A stretch of DNA of 30,800 bases, taken from NCBI GenBank assembly GCA_015039315.1, contig WIDE01000031.1, positions 104,231 to 135,030 of the forward strand, read 5' to 3'. This DNA is from Clavulina sp. PMI_390 (lineage: Eukaryota; Basidiomycota; Agaricomycetes; Cantharellales; Hydnaceae). Both the position numbers and the translations under genes were made by a program. Positions within the stretch are counted from its first letter, which is position 1. Each line of letters begins with the position of its first letter. Under the pieces are notes generated by a model. That model had not been told where the DNA came from and searched no databases. It was given only the letters and a program-made list of their open reading frames with translations. Below are positions 1-9,927 of the stretch, one piece after another.

Positions 1-509
1 CATGGGTGGGGTTCTGGCTCGAACTGACGACGTTCGGGGCTTCACCGCACGCATTAGGAAATATTTTGCCCCGATTCTAGGTAATATAACCTGACTGGAT
101 GGGGGCGAATATGCGTTTCATCCAAATGGTGTTCAGTAGCGGCGTCAGGTGTGCTCCTGTGCGCAAAAGCTCTAGTCCAGCATGATCCTAGGCGTATTCG
201 GCATCGAATGCATAGACTTAAATGACATGTCTATTTTACTAGCTAAAGTGTGCACCAGTGCACATGAACGTAAAAGAGAAACTGGGCCCACCGAAGTGAA
301 GATGGGAGTATTGGGAAATGATCAAATTGAGCGAACGTGAACAGCTGGTGTACACAAACGCTGGGCTGGCTTCAAAGAAAGACGACTGAAAGGTTAGGTC
401 ATGTTGCGATATAGTGAAGAGCTAAGGGACGAAATTGATCAGCATGTTGAAAAGGAGTCTAGATGCCTCTGAAGCGACCAAGCTTTTGAGAGAAAGCGTC
501 ATCACTCAC
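1..509. other. Gene-poor left edge
   Basis: I see no convincing exon or RNA gene here. It lies downstream (3') of the minus-strand ZZ-finger gene and probably holds that gene's 3' UTR and intergenic DNA. Confidence 0.4.
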
Positions 510-1032
510 TTAGAACCCCATATTGAAGAAGTTGTACGCTTGCTGCTGTCCAAAATAATTGCACACCTGGTAGATCGCCTCCACAGCATTTCCGATCCTC
601 GCGCCTTGCTCTAAGAGGTTGAGGGCGTTATTGGCGTACGAAATCCGGGGGGGAGGATTGAAGAAACAATCGGCGCAAGCCTCGTAGTTCGGGCATTGTA
701 CACACTAACCAAATCATCAGCACATGGCCACTACCAGTGAGCTGTGGGGAAGCGTACGCAGTAAGATACCGTGGTGAGATTTCGGCAGACGGTGCAGGCA
801 CGGAAATAGACTTGAGGGCGATGGAAAGTCTGATGGGGCCATTTGGCCATGTGAGGCATGCGGATACACGCATCGCATTCGTCGTAGTTGGGGCACTGCT
901 GACACTGTATGACGGGTGAGAGGAAGAAAAACGAGGGCGTGGTTCTCTTACCTTATTCATCCTCGATATTGGCACCCCACAGACGTCGCATAAGGTATAC
1001 CGGTCGACATATGCATGCGAAGCTTCATGAGG
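510..1032 (-). CDS. Small cysteine-rich protein with two ZZ-type-like zinc fingers (5' end unresolved)
   Basis: Three exons can be read on the minus strand: 1032-952, 904-770 and 704-510, with GT-AG introns of 47 and 65 nt. The exon lengths are whole codons (27, 45 and 65 including the stop). The first finger reads CDVC-x9-CQQC-PNYDE-CDAC and is split by the first intron between its Cys pairs. The second reads CTVC-x5-CVQC-PNYEA-CADC and is split by the second intron in the same way. The C-x2-C...C-x2-C-x5-C-x2-C spacing with an NYDxC-type core resembles ZZ zinc fingers, which bind proteins or histone tails rather than DNA. The last exon adds about 50 residues without cysteine pairs and ends at a clear stop. 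The first listed exon follows an acceptor (tatctag), so at least one 5' exon with the start codon is missing from this model. The partial protein is about 136 residues. A paralogue lies at 9928-10299. Family assignment is by motif only. Confidence 0.55.
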
Positions 1033-1930
1033 CTAGATAATTACAAATCTGAGTGTGCATGAGATGGAGCCTTCAGAGATGCATTCGTACCATCTCAGCT
1101 AGTGAAAGAGGGGAGGAGGAAGGTACAGTAAAGCGAGGCCAGTGAGTGTGCGACTCTTATAACTTGAAGTCGTTGTTTGCCGTTTATATCATCACAAGCA
1201 ACGTCCGTCGCAGCCAGCTATACTTCACATAATTGTGATAACCATGGCAGCTAGCATCAGTGATGCACGTAAATCGGTGGAAGCGCGCGTTTCACAAAAT
1301 ATTCCGTTTTCTTACACTAGAGAACTGTCAAAGCACCAGATTTAGCTAGTTTACAAATTCAGGATGGGGATTTTTTGGTTTTTACTTATCGCGCTCAATA
1401 GCATAGTATGGTTCAGGGCTGTAGCTCATATAGAATGGCGCCTGGAAAGGGCGCGGAAGCCGCAACAATGACCCGAAGAAGTCCAAAGCAGCATTTTCCA
1501 GCACCATGCACCGCCTGACTCTGGCGGTTCCTCCTCGTGGTGTCGCACGGGCACACGAGTCACGGTTTTTTCAAGCAGGGTTGAGGCGGATAATGGGAGT
1601 CTTTCAACAGAAGGACTCAACATCTCAAAAATCACTAATTGGAGCGGAGTGGCGCGCGGCCCACGGTTGCGATGGAAGAGGATGACAAAGGCATGTGGCG
1701 TTGAATGGTCCTCAGGGTCTGACCGTCTGATTTTCATGGCATGTGCGCGGTTGAACTTGAGCTGCGCACCCAGAGCTTGACAGAGGAATTTCTGGACCAA
1801 TCAGCGGGTATCAATTACGATGGAAGCCATCAGAAAAGTCCTCCTGATTATTTCCCTTTGTCCTTCAAACCATTTGACGTTGTCAAGATCCAAAGATTTT
1901 GGATTACCTTCCATACTCTTCTATTACGTC
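1033..1930. other. Intergenic; possible 5' exon of ZZ gene and weak ORFs
   Basis: The unresolved first exon of the ZZ-finger gene should lie in the first few hundred bases. A 33-codon plus-strand ORF with a good start context (accATGG) sits at 1244-1345. A 124-codon minus-strand open frame covers 1426-1800. Neither resembles a family I know and neither has supporting splice structure, so neither is called as a gene. Confidence 0.35.
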
Positions 1931-2861
1931 TTATACTGTTAGCCGAGCAGGCAGCCACACATGGAGAGGATGTGCATACCATCTTTCCACTCGCCCCCCA
2001 AGAAGAACGTGCAGACGTCAATCACTCCGCTTGCCGCGACCACCACTGGGACTATCTGGCCGAAGCTCCACACATTCTCTCCGGGTGCGACATTGTTTCC
2101 CTTGATGGTAAGTTCCAGCATCGTGATGTTGTACGCGCAACTGATAATGGCGCCGGGAGTAACCCATGAAAAACGAGAATCCACGCTGCCAGCATGAACA
2201 TCTAAGGCTCTCCGTAAATCCAACCTCCACGCCACAATGCTCACAACAAGCATCCCGATTGAGCTGATGGAGAGGCAGGTCACCGCTAACCATCGAGCCC
2301 ATGGGACCGTGGCTCGCACGTTGATAAATAGGATGACGTATTTGACGGAATTGTTGCAGGAAGGATCGTGAGAAGGGAAGTTGCAGAGGCCGAAAGACGG
2401 GGCTGTGATCCAGACATACATAGACCAGGCAGCCATGAGCGCCGCAGCAGCCCACATTGTGATGATGAAATACGTGCTGCGAAGACGACTGGTGCGATAG
2501 CTGCCTGAAGTAATGGTAATCACTCCAAGAAACAATAGCTGGTGGAAGATGATGATGGCATGATATAAATCGAGGTGACCAAGACCCGGAATACAGCGCG
2601 ATTTCGGTAAATGCTGACCTAATGAAGACTCATCAAGTTAATAAACAGACCAGTCTGGATGACCGCAGTAAGTAAGAGGGCGAGTCCATTGATACCAGCC
2701 CCTTGCGTGAGATCCTTATGAAGCTTTTCGAGACCAGCCTTGGCGGGGTTCCGGGGCAGGAAAGCGGTGAGGCAGGTAGTGACGTAGATGCCAACCCTGA
2801 TCCCGATACCAGACACATCTGGGTTGGAAGGAATCTGGCAATCTGGGGTATTGTTGGACAT
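1931..2861 (-). CDS. Multi-pass membrane protein of a fungal family (paralogue 1)
   Basis: Three coding exons are proposed: 2861-2651, 2618-1980 and 1935-1931 (211+639+5 nt = 285 codons, 284 residues). The start is the ATG at 2861 (MSNN...), which aligns with the start of the paralogue at 7425. The N-terminal motif NPDVSGIGIRVG leads into the first hydrophobic segment. About six or seven hydrophobic segments follow, including TYFIITMWAAAALMAAWSMYVW and SVKYVILFINVRATVPWARW. Near the C-terminus are LELTIKGNNVAPGENVWSFG and a last helix. I recognise this as a type of predicted integral membrane protein seen in basidiomycete genomes, with no known function. The first intron is short (32 nt), so that junction is the weakest part of the model. 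The last coding exon is only 5 nt (end of one codon plus the stop), as in the paralogue. A receptor or transporter-like role is possible but unsupported. Confidence 0.7.
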
Positions 2862-5530
2862 CTATACTATGGCTGACAAAAGAGCGCGCGATATAGGTTG
2901 AGTGAACCGAGTAAGTGAGTGTCTACCATCAGGAGGTGGTCAAAACGACTCACCCGCACGGGAATTGCGAGTAGATAAGACCAAGGATGCACTCCAGATC
3001 TTGGGACTAAATGCAGAAGGATGAGTGTGGAGGTTGCACAGTGAGTACGCTGCCTGTCGAAGGAGGGAACTGGAGTACTGGCAACACTAGTGCGTTTTAT
3101 GATTATCCGCCTGTTTCAAATTCCACGACATAGTTTGAGTATGGCTGTGGGTGCTTGAACCACTTTTATTATTAGATACGTCGCGATTCTACAGTTTGTG
3201 GTGCCATGGACGGTTTGTTGGCCCTGGCGATCCAAGTCAAGCCACGGCCCCAAGTCGAAGAATGGTCGAGATACTACTAGCTGGCGAAAAATGACGATGC
3301 CTTTCCCTCAGAAACGAAGCCAGGAACCAGCATCTCCTCGCTTCACAGCGCGGGAGACTTCCCCTCTTGGTGATTTGCTGTCGCACGTGGATGGTTATGG
3401 TGAGAGTTGGCAACTGAGAATGAGAATCGGGATCGTCACAGGTGTATTGGGCGCAAAGCAGGAATATGCCAATCGGATTTTCAGTCCTATGAATGGAAGT
3501 CTTCAGACTGAAGGCAAGGAGAGACGTACAAGGAGCGGAAGCTGTGGGAATGATGCTTACTAAGCATCGCTTCTGTTCAACGTGGGACATTCCCCGACTG
3601 AATAGGAGGGTTTTGTAGGTGCTGGGGCTTCGGCGTTCGGGATTAACAATAGTGATTTTCGGAAATATGGACAGCTCCCACGTAACGCCATCCGCGTTTT
3701 TGATTGGCTGGCAGATTTGTGGAGCCCAGCGCCCAGATTTGAACAGCGTTCCTTCGGACGATCGGACTCCAAGCCTCCCTATACCGTCTATTGACACCCT
3801 CACTGGTAGAATAACCGCCATGTATGATAGGCGGATTGTTGAGCTCCGGTAGCATAGCTTATGGCTGATGTAAGATTTAGCAGCGGAAACTCCGGCTTTC
3901 ACAATACGCTGTCTAAACTGCGTAATCAAGCTACGGTGTGTTCAATGATTTTGAATGGTTATGTAGGTACGGTGTGAGGCCGATAGTATGCTTTTTGGAG
4001 TCAGAAAGAGAATTTTTGCTCACTGCTGCGAAGGCTCAACGGAATTAGTCCCCTTCCTGCAGCAATTTACACGACAGCATCAGGAAACCACATTATGCTC
4101 GATGGTGCTCGATCGGGTCGGCAACCAAGATTGACGGTGCCGAACACGTTGAGCAATCGAGTAGAACGTAGTTTACACACACCATGTATTTAGAACTAGT
4201 GCATTCAGCATGATCTACCTGTAAGAGTTTCAGCAGTGGAGACTGGCAGTAATACTGAAGTATATGAAGGAACCCAAGCGATTGATTATACGTTGTAATC
4301 GTCCTACTGCCTAACCTCATGCTAAACATCACTAGCTTCGGAGAATCCAATATATTGGAGCCTATGCATGATTACTTAAAGATTTTGCGGGACTGTATCG
4401 TGCTGATTATCTGATATGTTAGTCAAGGAGATGTAGCTCAATCGCGGAACTAAAAGTCCTGATTGATTATTCACGGAAAATACTATTATAGTCGTATCAA
4501 ACGTCTTCTGTATCCTAGGATACCAGGTGCGGACAGGGAGAGCGGCGGAGCCGCCTATCGGCAGAGGGTTTGCTCAAGTAATGATTGATCAAATGAACCT
4601 TAGAATAATGCCGCTTTCACTGTGAATTAGACCTTCATCACTGGACTAAGAAAAATAAAAACACCCATGAACGCGGAATATGCGGTCTCAGGAATATTAT
4701 ATGCAGGGAGTAACAGAGATTGTTTGCATCATGCCAGGGTGTGAACAGCTCAAACACAAAAGGGCGATAGGTTTGGTAATAATTATTCGACGCGCGCGAC
4801 TGGGGAAAATTATCCCAGACGACCAGAAAGTATATTCGAGCCATTAATATATGCGCATACACCAATCAGACCAGTTGGTATCGGTGATGATCGACCACGC
4901 CGATGTTACAGTTGTTTGGTCTGGCTTGGAAGCCAAACACGGCACCTTGTTGGTTGCCACCATTTCGACAAGTCCACCACCACCATGACCTACAAGCGGG
5001 ACGGGCACAGTGAGGCACAGTGAGTCGTCTGTCCTCCTGTCTAGAGATTCTATAGCTATCGACCCGGCTAGACGCCCAGGTGTGCAACCATCCAGCTCCG
5101 TCGCTCCTCCGTCGCCGTCTCGGTGCGTCAGCTTTGGCTGGGTCTGACCCTGCACTGACACTCTTACGCTTCGAGGTTTCCCCGTGCAGCATACTTTCCT
5201 CCATACCCCTTACCCTCCTGGCATACCTGATTAATTTCACGCCTCGCTCGCCCGTCGCATTGGAGTATTACGGCTGAAGCGTACTACAGTTTTCGCCACC
5301 CAGAGGCTCCGATTACGCAAGCGAAGCGACGATCAAGATACCCAATGGCGAGCACCAATATGACTTACTTACAGCTTCCATTCACTATCTAGCGCAATGC
5401 TTACTTTAGAGGCCCCATCACTCGCTGCGCCACCAAAGTGAGTAACTTGAAAAAATTCCTGCTACCTCGAAGCACTCTGACGCGTCTGCCTGTCACTTCA
5501 TCAAACCCCTGTTCAAGTTTCACATTACGA
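2862..5530. other. Long gene-poor stretch
   Basis: The beginning should hold the promoter of the membrane-protein gene. A 230-codon minus-strand open frame (3237-3929) overlaps shorter open frames in other phases. It matches no family I know and has no clear hydrophobic or motif structure, so I leave it uncalled. A GC-rich hairpin motif lies at 4540-4566. The block at 4860-5250 is CT/GC-rich with several short overlapping open frames and no convincing gene. Confidence 0.3.
4540..4566. repeat. GC-rich hairpin motif, copy 1
   Basis: The sequence GAGCGGCGGAGCCGCC contains a GGCG/CGCC stem around GAGC and is followed by CTATCGGCAG. A related arrangement occurs at 19141-19171, which suggests fragments of a dispersed repeat. 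No flanking duplication or coding capacity is visible. Confidence 0.35.
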
Positions 5531-5653
5531 TGAGACGTTCTACCCTCGCCATCCCCTTCTCCGTGAGCACCTCCGCATTGCCTGCGGTCCACCACACGGT
5601 TTCCCGAACGTCTGTTGAAGCTTTGCTCGGGTTTGCAATACAAAGCAGCAGGG

Positions 5654-5944
5654 ATGACAACAATCGCTAGAAAATGTAAGCCAACGCTTCAAATTACTTT
5701 CCTCGTATCACCTCACTCGTTGTTTCCTCCCATGCTAACCTTTGACTTTTACAATGTAGACCTCCCTCCTCGCGTTATACCATATCCAATACTCCGGGTA
5801 CGTGTTTTGCTATCTAAATTGGCTCGTCCTTTCTTGTTGAGAAGACCTCGTTAGCACTATGCCGTCGATTGTACGCCATTACTAGCTGTCATTTGTACAT
5901 ACACGAAACAAACACGAAATATATTTACTTTTTGGCTTGTGTAA
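5654..5944 (+). CDS. Possible small three-exon gene of unknown function
   Basis: A possible model has exons 5654-5675, 5760-5797 and 5855-5944 (22+38+90 nt = 50 codons, 49 residues). The introns are GT-AG: gtaagc...tgtag (84 nt) and gtacgt...gttag (57 nt). The 5' side is pyrimidine-rich, as in many fungal leaders, and an upstream ATG-led 46-codon ORF starts at 5531. The spliced peptide starts MTTIARK and continues with the basic, proline-rich YLPPRVIPYPILR. I do not recognise it. The splice signals and exact codon sum favour a real transcript, but the tail exon runs into AT-rich DNA and could be 3' UTR. It may also be the 5' remnant of a larger truncated gene. Confidence 0.25.
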
Positions 5945-6551
5945 TAATCTATCGAGGAGCCCACCGAAGTAAACAAGCTCGATTGATTTATGGACTCATC
6001 GAGCCGTCGAGCTGTCGAAAACCTTCAAGGATGGCTCGATGGCTCGACACCTCGATTTGACAAGATCGAACACGATCGAGCAGAATCGAGCATAATGTGG
6101 TTTCCTGATGCAGAACTTTATTCTGGATCCCAAACTTTTCGTTCGCTTGGCCAAATTGGAGACAGTGGATAAGTATGCTATTCATGCCTACATGGGCTCA
6201 ATCGCCTCCTGCCAACCATGAACCAGCGGCGCACCTAGAGTCGCGGAGTCTAGCTTGAGCGTAATTCAGAAGCCTAGCGCTGAACGTAGGTATCAGTCGG
6301 GGACTTGGCGCTTGCCGCCGCTACCGATGGCAGCCAATACGACTCTTGAAACATGTATATTGCATTTTTACTTGAGGCACAGCATGTGATCAACTGTCCT
6401 TCGAATTGTATAAATGAACCTGGAAAAAAATCACAACATCCTTCTTGTAGAAATGGCGCCAGTGAGCCCGTGACGACCTGGCGCGCACAAGAGTACCCTT
6501 TGTTACGTCGAGCCTAGGGGTCTACATGACCTCGAAACTTCAACTTTATTC
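5945..6551. other. Intergenic, with TCGA-dense tract
   Basis: No gene is visible. Positions about 5978-6090 are unusually rich in TCGA tetranucleotides (see separate entry). The rest includes the 3' flank of the minus-strand membrane-protein gene that ends at 6552. Confidence 0.4.
5978..6090. repeat. TCGA-rich low-complexity tract
   Basis: About ten copies of the self-complementary tetranucleotide TCGA fall within roughly 110 bp, many as CTCGA or ATCGAGC. The spacing is irregular, so this is not a strict tandem repeat. Related CTCGATGGTGCTCGATCGGG occurs at about 4098-4117. Confidence 0.45.
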
Positions 6552-7425
6552 TTATTCTGTTCCATAATGGAGGGTTAAGCTCCACGATAAGTCTCCATAC
6601 AGGTATACAGAGCAGGCTGATGACTTACCGTGCTCCAGGTAGGACATGCCGATGTCAACGATCCCGCTGATCGCGATGATCACCGGGACTATTTGCCCAA
6701 AGCTCCATATATGCTCACCAGGAGCGACGTTATTCCGCTTAATCGTAAGCTCCAGCATGACCACGTTGTAGACCCAACCCAGAATATTAAATGACCAAGC
6801 AATCCCACTTTCCTTAGTGTCCACTCCGTCCACCCCTCCTCCCAGGGACAATATCAGGATAAATCCCATGATGAGGACGCCAAGTGCACCCAACGAGAAA
6901 CCTGTAACGGCTAACCATCGGGCCCAGGCAACAGTAGCTCGTACGTTCATAAACAGGATGACGTACTTCACCGAGTCGTTGCATTGTGGGTCGCCGGACG
7001 GGAGTGCGGAAATGCCAAACGAAGGTGCGGTGATCCAAACGTACATGGACCAAGATACTAAGAGGCCAACGGCACTCCACATCGTTACAATGTAGAACGC
7101 AACTCGAACAGGGCCGGCTCGGCGGGGGAGCGAGGAGAGCGTGCTAATTCCTAGAAAGCTGAGTTGATGCATAACAATGATCGCGTGATATAGGTCAAGC
7201 TTATGTGATGCTATGATAGCCGAGGTAAGTACGCACACTCAGAGGAGAAAAATGTAACGAACCAGTTTGCGCTACCGCTGTGACCAACAGAGCAAAACCA
7301 TTGAGACCAGCACTGAGGCACAACCTGGAGGGAATGATTCCTGCTAAGAAGGTCGTGATATACATGCCAACTCTGATACCAATGCCCGAGACATCAGGAT
7401 TCGCCACAATTGTGCAGTTAGACAT
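6552..7425 (-). CDS. Multi-pass membrane protein of a fungal family (paralogue 2)
   Basis: Exons are 7425-7263, 7210-6629 and 6556-6552 (163+582+5 nt = 250 codons, 249 residues). Introns are 52 nt and 72 nt, the second with a consensus gtaagt donor. The start at 7425 (MSNCTIVANPDVSGIGIRVG) is chosen by alignment with paralogue 1; an in-frame upstream ATG-like start would add a non-conserved 34-residue leader. Shared blocks include SWSMYVWITAPSFG, NDSVKYVILFMNVRATVAWA, MLELTIKRNNVAPGEHIWSFG and a final hydrophobic helix. Several hydrophobic segments predict a polytopic membrane protein. No catalytic motif is visible, and function is unknown. The penultimate exon donor and the 5-nt final coding exon match paralogue 1. 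A TATA-box-like element lies 265 bp upstream. Confidence 0.75.
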
Positions 7426-9185
7426 GTTTTTGCTTGGTAGAATCTGATGGGACAAGGGATGGTTGGAACCGTTTCTGTGAACAGTATCTGCCGTCGGTAG
7501 TGTCTTAAGCCGAGGGAGAAATCTCATTTACAAATCCAGAAGGTGCTTTACCTGAGCAAAGGATGTGTGAGGTTGGAATTAGGAAATTATCCGGGTATAT
7601 GTCAGGCCAGAATTGAAGAAATAGTGGCAGGTAGGAGGTAAACGGTATCCTGGTGCAGGGGGATCTAGGAGCAAAAGATACAGAGCTTCTTTTATAGGGG
7701 CACATTGGTGGAGTAATAAAGAAGATATGGTTTCCAGAAGGCAGAAGTGAGGATTTGCATAAATCATGCAGTGCGCCTCGTTCAGAGATCAGTTTCGTGT
7801 CCCAGTTTGGTCTGACCTGACTGTTGAAAACCAGATAGGAAAGCGTGCGCTCCATTACAAAAAGAAAATGATGCTGTGGTAGCCCTGATTCGTTATAAAT
7901 TGGGAGATTCTACTTGTCGCCCGTCTGCAAACTATGATTTGATGCTGTGCCTTTTTAAATTTGCCAAGAAGACTACCCTTAGCACAGCAATAAACGGCGA
8001 AGACCATTCAGCAGAAACCGTCCAAATCGGGTCTCAAACCGCCCAAATTACCCTGAATTGAGGATCATGACAGATGCTGTGCAACCGCTGTCAAGGCCGC
8101 GTAGATCAACAAGATGGAGCAATGGGTGTACCAGAGCAAAAAAGCTAGGTTAGCTCATGGCATCGCCGCCACTCTTCATTGTCAATAGACAGCACGAGAT
8201 GTCATACCTGGATCTCCGCAGCTGTAGTTGATACAGTTCTTCCTAACCTGACCGTTAGAGGGAGTTCAAGAATGGCCGAGTAATAAACGAATAGTTCAAA
8301 GGTCATGAGGCGATAGCGCGTACAACTGGTCGCTTGCATGCATGCGAAAGACATGATTCCATAATATAATAGGTCATTATATTGCGGTTGAGATCATTAA
8401 AGAGCAAGTCGGATACGTAAAATACGACCATTGAGTCAGATAGACAGGGTTGAAAAATGAGCCGCTACTCCAGCTACCCGCATACCCCGTGATAGTGGAT
8501 AGAGTGAAAACAAGCCTCTTCAAGCAGGAAATTCTTAGGCGATCTAAAGCCATCAGCTACTCACGGAGGGTTAGAATTGTGTAAGGCGGCTTATTCCTCG
8601 TATAAAGGAGGTGCTAGAAGTAGTTTGTTAGAAACCGAGAGCAGAGGTTGTCTGGTCGGTAATACTCGTCGTCATCCCCTCTTATGCGTAGAGGAAGCTC
8701 TCTAGGGTTATATTGAGGATTAGCCGTGCTGACCTATTTCAAATAGTGCTAACACTGGTGCTTACGGTGTTCCCTATACTACGGTACGAGTCACAGTGAT
8801 CTTCAGCGCTGACAGCAGAGCAGATAGTGGGAGGAAGTGCGCGGATGGTAGACCATTGTAACCAATGCTCGGCATGCATCATATTAGATGGGACTGGTGT
8901 TCTCCCGACGCTGGAATCGATGGTAAGGCTGGTGGATGACGTCAGTATAATTATCTATACTACAATGCACAGAATTATTAGCAGGGCGATTGTTGAGGGA
9001 GGAGGCCTTCAAAGATTTGTTAAACCTTGGCAGAAGAAATGCGTTGAACTAAAATGAATCCGAAGTAGAGAAAGACCTAAGATAGAGGACACATATATTC
9101 AACCAACCCCTGTAACGCGTGACACAATTACCATATGGACGGATCAAGAGCTTGGAGGGGTAATTAGGCCAAAGTGAGGAGATCG
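7426..9185. other. Long gene-poor stretch upstream of membrane-protein gene
   Basis: The left end is the promoter side of the minus-strand membrane-protein gene. The remainder carries only short open frames in several phases with no family resemblance. A perfect TGACGTCA palindrome lies at 8937-8944. No tRNA-like or rRNA-like sequence was recognised. Confidence 0.35.
7689..7696 (-). promoter_or_regulatory. TATA-box-like element (TATAAAAG)
   Basis: On the minus strand the sequence reads TATAAAAG, about 265 bp upstream of the ATG at 7425. It is a plausible core promoter for the membrane-protein gene if the 5' UTR is long or spliced. Confidence 0.3.
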
Positions 9186-9430
9186 GCTTCCGCACATTCG
9201 AAGAAAACTGCTGATAAATCATGCTGTAGACCCGGTTGGAAAAGAGAAAAATCGAGGGACGAGTTCCAAAAACAAGCAGCGAACCAAAAGACTGCAAACG
9301 CCCACTCCACGCATAATTCTCACGGAGTGGATAATATGTGTTTTGGAACTCGTCCTTCAATTCTTCACTTTTCCCCGAGTTTCAAAAACTGTTAGAAACT
9401 TGAAGGACTTCTCCACAATTGTGCGGAAGC
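9186..9430. mobile_element. Foldback/MITE-like element with terminal inverted repeats
   Basis: The two ends are inverted copies: GCTTCCGCACATT at 9186-9198 and its near-complement (AATTGTGCGGAAGC) at 9417-9430. Inside, GGAAAAGAGAAAAATCGAGG followed by GACGAGTTCCAAAA (about 9238-9271) faces its inverted near-copy at about 9339-9374. At the centre CCACTCC...GGAGTGG (about 9302-9330) forms another stem. The 245-bp element could fold into a long imperfect hairpin and has no coding capacity. I could not find a clear target-site duplication, so the exact ends are uncertain. Confidence 0.5.
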
Positions 9431-9927
9431 ATATTTTGATATCATGGAGAACACGAATTATTTACAAATTTATGCTCATGTGCCCAAAAATGGAAAGTGT
9501 CACAGGGGTTCGTTGAGAATATGTGTACCCTCTATCTTTGGCAATATACTCTTCCAGGTCTGAACGCGGCACAGCAACCACGGAGGGAATGGCAATAGGT
9601 CATGCCCAGTTCTCGTACGGGGCCATTTAGGAGCGTCGGATTTCTAACTTGCCCTCAGACTAATTCATGAGTGGTATCCTAGGGATTTACTCCTATTGTG
9701 GGCATTCGTGGGTGATAATATGTAGCATCGATTCATAGCTCTAGCAACATCCTGCATAGCACGGGTCTCACTAGAGATATTATAGGGAGTAACACTGCAA
9801 ATATGCATAAAATAGCGAGGAGAAATGCGCCAGGTGTGGAGTAGCAATCGAGACACGAGGACAATTTGAAGAGCGTTGGCGAGAATTCAGAATAGTGGAG
9901 TACGATAGAAGCGTTGTTTGTCGTACA
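9431..9927. other. Intergenic
   Basis: I see no convincing coding exon or RNA gene. It is the 3' flank of the minus-strand ZZ-finger gene. Confidence 0.4.

Noticed and set aside
1244..1345. 33-codon plus-strand ORF with good start context
   Set aside because: Too short to separate from chance, with no splice signals and no recognised similarity.
1415..1445. tRNA-like A-box (GTAGCTCATATAGAATGG), and a similar one near 4432
   Set aside because: No matching B-box (GGTTCGANNCC) or cloverleaf arms could be found downstream in either case.
1741..2169. Plus-strand 142-codon open frame
   Set aside because: It runs antisense to the well-supported membrane-protein exon and has no family resemblance.
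3237..3929. 230-codon minus-strand open frame
   Set aside because: No recognisable domain, no splice structure, and several other overlapping frames in the same DNA look equally protein-like. Too weak to call a gene.
4866..5240. Arg/Trp-rich minus-strand open frame
   Set aside because: Composition is typical of a chance frame in GC-rich DNA, and overlapping frames exist on both strands.
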